Part shown: positions 58,233 through 64,000 of the stretch, in pieces | Position numbering within the stretch: the stretch's first letter is position 1 | Layout of the letters: each line of letters begins with the position of its first letter | NCBI GenBank assembly: GCA_019914945.1 | Contig: CM034106.1 | Span: 3,720,001 to 3,784,000 of the forward strand | Reading direction: 5' to 3' | DNA: 64,000 nt | Source of the DNA: Typha latifolia | Taxonomy: Eukaryota; Streptophyta; Magnoliopsida; Poales; Typhaceae | Notes under the pieces: model-generated | Database searches by the model: none | Told to the model about the DNA's origin: nothing | What the model saw: the letters and a program-made list of their open reading frames with translations, nothing else | Translations under genes and position numbers: made by a program

Positions 58233-59285
58233 TGAAAAACCCCTAGACACAAGTATATATCTAAATACTAGGCAATAATATCAGTCGTTCGCTTAAGTAA
58301 AAGTCTATAGAAATATAAAGAACGAAAGCAGAGATGAACGCTAAGATTTTAACGTGGAAAAACCCAAACGAAAAAAAACCACGAATTCAAACTCTGATCA
58401 AAACCAATCACTAGAATAGTAGCAGTTACAAGACTGACTCACAAAACAATTCGTCGATCCAAACGACTTTGTTCCTCTCAGTATGGCTTGCTAGAACCCA
58501 CAATTCACTGCTTCTCATGATTGAAGTCCAACCTCAGTAGCCCTCGAGATTGATCTTTCGTCTAGATTGCCCTTAAGACGAAAGATTAAGTTTTTTAGAT
58601 GAGTGGAACCTTGATAGTTGAAGAACCGATGTAGCCTCAAGAAGTCTCCTTCAATAATGCTTCTTCAACCTCCTTAGAGATAGGGCATCACAATCCTTAT
58701 ATATGATCTCCAAGATAGAGCCAAATCCAAGTCTTATCCGAACTCACGAGAATCCAATATTTTCAAACTTCGTTGGTGCATTCGAACGCGACCCGAGTGC
58801 GTTCGAACGGCATGACTTGATCTCCGGTGCGTTCGAACGGGCCCGAGTGCGTTCGACAACTTGAATTCTTTAGGTTGCGTTCGAACGCGTTTGTGAATGC
58901 AGCTCTCGGTCTGTGTGAACGGAAGTACCCACGTTCGAATGCTTTTATAAACACAGCTCTCGGTCTGTGTGAACGCAAGTACCCGCGTTCGAATGCATTT
59001 ATGAACGCAGCTCTCGGTCTGTGTGAACGCAAGTACCCGCGTTCGAATGCATTTGTGAACGCAGCTCTCGGTCTGTGTGAACGCAAGTACCCACGTTCGA
59101 ATGCGTTTATGAACGCACCGCGTTCGAACGCATTTGTGAACGCAGTGTGAACTCAACAACTTTTCTCCAATAATCTTGCAATTCTTCAAATCAGAGATAT
59201 TCTTGACTCGTATAAAGCTCATATACATGTAAAAATACACTTAGAATATTTTGTACATAATTGCCAACAATTAAAAACCTAACAG
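58233..59285 (-). repeat. 5' LTR of the copia element (1053 bp)
   Basis: The plus strand begins TGAAAAACCCCTAG and ends CCTAACA; the minus strand therefore starts TGTTAGG. On the minus strand a GTTCGAACG motif array (59150-58776) precedes ATATATAAGG (about 58706-58697), a TATA box. Apart from the motif it shows no likeness to F1 or F2 LTRs. Confidence 0.87.
58849..59120. repeat. 54-bp tandem repeat carrying the GTTCGAA motif (copia LTR)
   Basis: The word GCTCTCGGTCTGTGTGAAC starts at 58902, 58956, 59010 and 59064, exactly 54 bp apart. Each unit also holds a GCGTTCGAATGC-type near-palindrome and a GTGAACGC half-site. Since 54 is a multiple of three, ORFs stay open in several frames; they are not genes. 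Confidence 0.95.
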
Positions 59286-60548
59286 GGTATGAAGTCTTCG
59301 ATGCTCCCCTCTCAAAAATAGTGCAAAGGACCACGGTTGTGGCATACCAAGAAGAATTTGAGTGGATAAGTAGCCGATGCCAACCCCCATGGACGGATTA
59401 GCAACTTCACAGCACCTTCATCTCCAGGCTGCGGGGAGACGTACAAGCCGACGTGAGGGCTTTAAGGCCTAGAACCTTAAAGGAGGCCTTCGAAGATGCA
59501 ATACTCATGGAAGACAAACATCGAGCCATGAAGTTATTCCTCAAACAGAATTGGACGAGCCAAGGAAGCCGCGTACCAAGAACCACTACTGCAATGGAGC
59601 CTTCTCGAGCACCCCTGAAGAGCTCCCATGATGTGAAGTACGCGCCTAGAGGTCCGGGACGAGCACTCACACCTGCACAAGTGGAGGAATGAAGAGCCAA
59701 AGGCCTATGCTTTTGTTGTGATAAGAAGTTTGTACCCGGGCATCGCTGCGCTAAACCGATAGGATCGGTGATGCTAATCGACGGATCGGAGGAGGCTGAG
59801 GATGATATTGCAAATGAAGATCAGGGTGTGGCTAGATAGCAAGGATGAGTAGCTGAGGAGCAACCTATGGAGGATATGATGGCCGAGATCTCCCTCCACG
59901 CCTATTCTGGGATAGCTGCAACAAAGACTTTGCGGGTGAACGGTGTAATCAAGACAACCATAGTGAGAATCTTGATCAACACCGGGTCAACTCACAACTT
60001 CATTGACAAGAGGCTTATTAGGAAGATTGGGCTTGAGTCGAAACCCACGGAAGGGTTCGATGTGATGATTGGAGATGGCACCACATTGCGAGCAGATTTC
60101 ATTTGTGGATGTGTGGAGTTGAAGGTGCAAGGCCAAATTTTCACATTGGATCTTTATCCATTGGCCTTGCGAGATGCCGATATTGTTTTGGAAACTCAAT
60201 GGCTTCAAAGCTTGTGGCCTGTGACATTTGACTTTATAAACCTCACATTGACATTTTGGAGGAATGACCGAAGAGTACTGCTGGATGGAAGTCGACCGTT
60301 GTTTGAACTTCCAAGCATAGGGGACGCAAGGGAGCTTGCTTTTTTCTCGGCACCCACCTTTCCTTTCTTCTCAGATCTGCGAAAGCCAGTGCAGAGGATA
60401 GTGATTTGGTCCGACTCATGGAGGAGTTGAGAGAGAACCCATCAAGCCATCCCGAGCACGAGGAGCGCGACGGGTTGGTACTCAAGCACAGGCGGATCAA
60501 GATACCTAGTGACGAAATGCTATGAAGACTATTGATAGCACACTTCCA
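59286..60548 (+). pseudogene. gag end and protease of RT-less copy F
   Basis: Gag: KIVQRTTVVAYQEEFEWISS, LHSTFISRLRGDVQADVRAL and MEDKHRAMKLFLKQNW. A CCDKKFVPGHRCAKPIG stretch and an acidic linker with stops follow. The protease (open from 59867) shows ISLHAYSG and RILINTGSTHNFIDKRLI: NTG in place of DTG, so it is inactive. It continues through LDLYPLALRDADIVLETQWL to FSAPTFPFFSDLRK, where a one-base loss shifts the frame. That last stretch normally sits after RNase H. Confidence 0.87.
60544..60548. other. target-site duplication, left copy (TTCCA)
   Basis: TTCCA directly before the solo LTR. The uninterrupted sister sequence near 63680-63700 has TTCCA once. Confidence 0.93.
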
Positions 60549-61507
60549 TGATATGATTCGGACTTCACTGATGTCGTCTCGAGCACCGATACTCTTTAGG
60601 GGTGTCTTTATTTCTTGTTTTAATGTTTAATTCCTAAGAAAATAAGTTTTCTGTAGGTCGCATTCGAATGCGGGTGGAGTGCATTCGAATGCAGTTGTGA
60701 ACGCCTTAATCACATCCAGAGAGTGTAAATTGTGCATTGGAATGCTGCGTTCAAATGCGCTGTGAATGCCTGTATCACGTTCGCAAATCCAGAGAAGTGG
60801 GAAATAGGTACGTTCGGTTGCGCGTTCGAACGCTTACATCACGTTCGCAAATCCAAAGAAGAGCGAACTAGGTGCGTTCGAACGCGAGCGGGTGCGTTCG
60901 AACGCGGTCGGCGATAATGTACTGTTTAGGGTTAATTTTGAATTATTTGGTTAGCCTCTAAAGGATGTGTATGGCAACTAGAGAGTTAATTTTGAAGAAT
61001 TGAGTTTGGCCTTGCCTCCTTCGTCTTCTTCGCTCTCGTTCTCTCGATCCCCGGCGACGCCACTTCTAACCTCCCTCAACCGGCCAATCACCCTAGTCCC
61101 TGAGGGGTGGCCTTCTCCTCTCCCTTCTTCCAATCTATTCAACACTTTCCCTATCCCTTCCATCAACCATAACCCTTCCACCACTACTTTTCACCAGTGC
61201 CACCCCATTAACGCCAGTCCACGCCCAACCACCATCATCTAGGATCTCGTGCCTTCATCCACGGATTTTAATCAGACCTCCCCCGACTTTCATCCACTAA
61301 TCGGATGATACCTCGAGATCCCCAAATTCAATTCAACTAAAATTAATTTTTTTGAAAGCTCTTCTTCGGAGCTACAACATATCAAAATTTCACTTCATTC
61401 CGATGGCGGCATCTTTCGGGATCTACTTACAATATTCCATGCCAGATCTAGTCTAGATCTGAGAATTGGGAGAGATCGAACCTTAGCTTAAAAGGGAGAT
61501 CGTATCA
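60549..61507 (+). repeat. F2 solo LTR (959 bp) with 5-bp target duplication
   Basis: It begins TGATATGATTCGGACTTC and ends AGATCGTATCA, with TTCCA on both sides and no internal region. It carries several GTTCGAACGC motifs (60655-60910), many with C-to-T changes. It interrupts CACTTCCATGATACTCC of copy F. Confidence 0.95.
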
Positions 61508-61512
61508 TTCCA
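61508..61512. other. target-site duplication, right copy (TTCCA)
   Basis: TTCCA directly after the solo LTR, followed by TGATACTCCTATAGCAGG, which continues the integrase of copy F. Confidence 0.93.
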
Positions 61513-62410
61513 TGATACTCCTATAGCAGGCCATGAAGGGGTCTTACGTACTTAGAAGCGACTAGCCCAAAACTGTACATGGATAGCGATGAAGTTAGAC
61601 GTGAAGAAGTATATGCGTGAATGCCAAATTTGCCAACGAGTCAAATCAAAGACCCTAAAGCCCAGCGGGCTATTGCAACCACTACCTATACCGGAGCATA
61701 TTCGGGAGGACATATCCATGGACTTCATCGAAGGGTTGCCGAAGGTTCGAGGACAATCGGTGGTGTTCGTTGTGGTGGATAGACTGAGCAAATATGCTCA
61801 TTTCATAGCATTAACGCACCCGTTTTCAGCGAAAAAGGTTGCTGAAAGTTTTGTTCGGGAAGTGGCACGCTTGCATGGGATGCTTAGGACAATCGTGTCA
61901 GACCGGGATAGCATCTTCATCAGCGAGTTTAGGTCTGAGTTCTTTAGATTGTAAAGGACTCGAGTCAACCTTAGTTCAGCTTATCACCCCGAGACGGATG
62001 GCCAAACCGTGGTGGTGAATTGCGGACTAGAGCAATACTTGCAATGCTTTGTGGCGGACCAACCAAAGGATTAGGTCAAACTCCTTCCATGGGCTGAGTG
62101 GTCATACAATATAGCTCATCACTCTAGCATCGGCATGACCCCCTTTGAGGTGGTTTATGGGCGCACTTCCCCTATCTTGCGTGCCTATGATAGACTCGCG
62201 GCGGCGGATAGGACCGAACTCGACTTGGAACTTGCTGATAGAGATGAAACCTTGAGATGGCTCAAGATTCACCTAGAAATAGCTCAAAACTGCATGAAGA
62301 AGACTCATGATAAAGGCCGGCGTGAGCAAGAGTTTGAAGTGGATCAATTGGTGTTTGTTCGAGCTCAACCGTACCGCCAATCCACATTGAGGCCAATTTT
62401 GAACCAGAAG
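61508..62410 (+). pseudogene. integrase of RT-less copy F
   Basis: The zinc-binding end (CQICQRVKSKTLKPSGLLQP) and core ([43 protein letters not shown]) are visible. The catalytic Glu expected after GQT is Val. A TAA at 61951-61953 and a TAG near 62072 break it, then WAEWSYNIAHHSSIGMTPFE and the start of the C-terminal region are open to VRAQPYRQSTLRPILNQK, where F2 LTR sequence begins. Confidence 0.85.
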
Positions 62411-62730
62411 TTTAGTGTTTAATTTCCATTAAAATAAGTTTTCTGTAAGTCGCGTTCGAACGCGGTTTGTAAACGGGGTTGTGAATGTGGTGAAGAGAAT
62501 GTACTGTGCGTTCGAACGCGGTGCATTCGAACGCACTGTGAACGCCTACATCGCGTTCGCAAATATCGACAGGCACGTTCGATTGCGTGTTCGAACGCCT
62601 GCATAGCGTTCGCAAATCCAGAAGAGCAAACTCGGTGCGTTCGAACACGGTCGGGCGAGTTCGAACGCGGTCGACGAAAATTGTGTTTTTAGGGTTAATT
62701 TGAGTTGTTGGTTAGCCTATAAAAGGATGT
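62411..62730 (+). repeat. F2 LTR promoter segment directly before RT-less copy G
   Basis: Starting TTTAGTGTTTAATTTCC (position about 70 of the F2 LTR) and ending just after CCTATAAAAGGATGT, it contains only the GCGTTCGAACGC cluster and the TATA box. The next bases are gag of copy G. The F2 LTR body downstream of TATA is absent. Confidence 0.88.
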
Positions 62731-64000
62731 GCTGCAATGGAGCCTTCTCGAGCACCCCTGAAGAGCTCCCAAGATGTGAAGTAGGCACCTAGAGGTCCGG
62801 GACGAGCACTCACACTAGCCCAAGTAGAAGAAAGAAGAGCCAAGGGCCTAAGCTTCCGTTGTGATGAGAAGTTTGTACCCGGGCACTGTGCTAAACCGAT
62901 GGCATCGGTGATGCTAATCGATGGATTGGAGGAAGTGGAGGATGAGTTTGCAGCTGAAGGTGCAGATGTGGCTAGACATCAAGGAGAAGAAGCTGAGGAG
63001 CAACCCGTGGAGGACATGATAGTCGAAATCTCCCTCCACGCCTATTCGGGGACAGCTGCGCCAAAGACCTTGTGGGTGAACGGGGTAGTCAAGAAAACCA
63101 CAGTGAGAATCTTGATTGACACCGGGTCCACCCACAACTTCATTGACAAGAGGCTCCTTAGGAAGATTGGGCTCGAGTCGGAACCCATGGAAGGGTTCGA
63201 TGTGATGATTGGAGATGGCACCACATTGCGAGTGGATTCTATTTGTGGAGGTGCAGAATTGAAGGTGCAAGGCCAAACTTTCACATTGGATCTTTATCCA
63301 TTGGCCTTGCAAGGTGCCGATATTGTTTTGGGGACCCAATGGCTTCGAAGCTTGGGGCCCGTGACATTTGATTTTACAAGCCTCACATTGACGTTTTGGA
63401 GAAATGACAAGAGAGTGCTGCTAGATGGAAGCCAACCGCTACTTGAACTTCCAAATGAAGGGGTCGCAAGGGAGCTCGCTTCTTTCTCGGCGCCCACCTT
63501 TCCTTTCTTCTCAGATCTGCGGAGAGCTAGTGCAGAGGATAGTGAGCTGGTCCAACTCATGGAGGAGTTGAGAGAGAACCCCTCAAGCCACCCCGAGCAC
63601 GAGGAGCGCGATAGGTTAGTACTAGAGTGCGGGAAAATCAAGGTACCCCGGAACGAAGAGCTACGGAGACTATTGATGGCACACTTCCATGATACTCCTA
63701 TAGCAGGGCATGAAGGGGTATTACGTACCTACAAGCGGCTGGCCCAAAACTGTATATGGACAGTAATGAAGACGGACGTGAAAAAGTATGTGCGTGAATG
63801 TCAAATCTGCCAACGAGTCAAATCGGAGGCACTCAAGCCTAGCGGGCTGCTACAACCACTACCTATACCAGAGCGTATTTGGGAGGATATCTCCATGGAC
63901 TTCATCGAGGGGCTGCCGGAGGTTCGGGGACAATCGGTGGTGTTTGTTGTGGTGGATAGACTGAGCAAATATGCTCATTTCATAACATTGTCTCACCCAT
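62731..64000 (+). mobile_element. RT-less chromovirus copy G, continues past the window
   Basis: It begins in gag at the same place as ATGGAGCCTTCTCGAGC of copy F (59594) and runs through protease to the integrase core without reverse transcriptase. Apart from one TAG at 62782-62784 the frame is open to the window end, and the first in-frame ATG is at 62737. Confidence 0.87.
62785..64000 (+). CDS. protease-integrase fusion ORF without reverse transcriptase (partial)
   Basis: The frame is open for at least 405 codons to the window end. In order: gag tail with CDEKFVPGHCAKPM (one residue shorter than its sister, PGHC for PGHRC); acidic linker; protease with ISLHAYSG and ILIDTGSTHNFIDKRLL (intact DTG); LGTQWLRSLGPVTFDF; a spacer ELASFSAPTFPFFSDLRR; integrase zinc finger (MAHFHDTPIAGHEGVLRTY, CQICQRVK) and core start ISMDFIEGLPEVRGQ. 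From protease DTG to zinc finger is only about 0.6 kb, where a complete chromovirus has about 2.4 kb. First in-frame ATG after the TAG: 62899. Whether it is translated is unknown. Confidence 0.82.

Larger units (their letters stand above)
54292..59285 (-). mobile_element. Ty1/copia element, SIRE/Maximus-like, with internal deletion and no visible 3' LTR
   Basis: On the minus strand: 5' LTR 58233-59285, primer site, gag, protease, integrase, part of reverse transcriptase and RNase H, in the copia order (integrase before reverse transcriptase). RNase H style (NISKNPVQHSRTKHIDIRHH) fits SIRE/Maximus. About one third of the expected integrase-to-reverse-transcriptase region is missing near 55450. 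The element sits against a chromovirus gag at 59286, so it probably inserted there. Confidence 0.87.
59286..62410 (+). mobile_element. RT-less chromovirus copy F (gag-protease-integrase), split by an F2 solo LTR
   Basis: Gag end, protease, then the spacer and integrase follow without any reverse transcriptase or RNase H. The 5' end is cut at the copia LTR and the 3' end at an F2 LTR fragment (62411). The solo LTR 60549-61507 splits the junction between protease spacer and integrase. Frameshifts and stops are present. Confidence 0.85.

Noticed and set aside
58849..59120. Regular repeats and spacers resembling a CRISPR array
   Set aside because: The whole 54-bp unit repeats, there are no unique spacers, and it lies in a plant LTR.

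Overview
The window is nuclear DNA of a flowering plant. It holds one intact host gene with six GT-AG exons spread over about 12 kb, set among nested LTR retrotransposons whose primer-binding sites are complementary to initiator tRNA-Met. I cannot name the species. No rRNA, tRNA, CRISPR array or bacterial operon was seen.

Layout. (1) 1-9048: a decayed minus-strand Ty3/gypsy chromovirus of Tekay/Del type with 2.8-kb LTRs; the window cuts its downstream LTR. (2) 9049-24500: a gene island with a SOBER1/TIPSY1-like acyl-protein thioesterase/carboxylesterase (10058-21916, plus strand, 231 aa). A Ty1/copia deletion derivative lies in intron 2 and a relic of a duplicated exon 4 in intron 4. (3) 24500-42315: a second chromovirus family, here called F1 (LTR about 0.77-0.85 kb, starting TGATACACTTAG). 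Three units are head to tail and share LTRs (25297-37333), followed by inverted pieces on the minus strand (37334-42315). (4) 42316-52060: a related LTR family, F2 (LTR about 0.85-0.96 kb, starting TGATACGATTCGG), with a non-autonomous element and many LTR fragments, plus a 3.15-kb Tekay-like LTR. (5) 52060-59285: a decayed 'putative plant transposon protein' ORF with its own promoter-like leader, and a minus-strand Ty1/copia element of SIRE/Maximus type. (6) 59286-64000: two copies of an unusual chromovirus derivative in which protease runs directly into integrase, with reverse transcriptase and RNase H absent. One copy is split by an F2 solo LTR with a perfect 5-bp target duplication. The other is open to the window end.

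Main observations. The 12-bp palindrome GCGTTCGAACGC and close variants recur in clusters just upstream of TATA boxes in at least four transposable-element contexts, including Ty3/gypsy and Ty1/copia LTRs that otherwise look unrelated. This suggests a shared host-read promoter module. The RT-less protease-integrase lineage, a 21-bp tandem array of primer-binding sites, and an in-frame 93-bp duplication inside a reverse transcriptase are further unusual structures. All calls are by eye from sequence; family assignments rest on motif recognition, not database searches.
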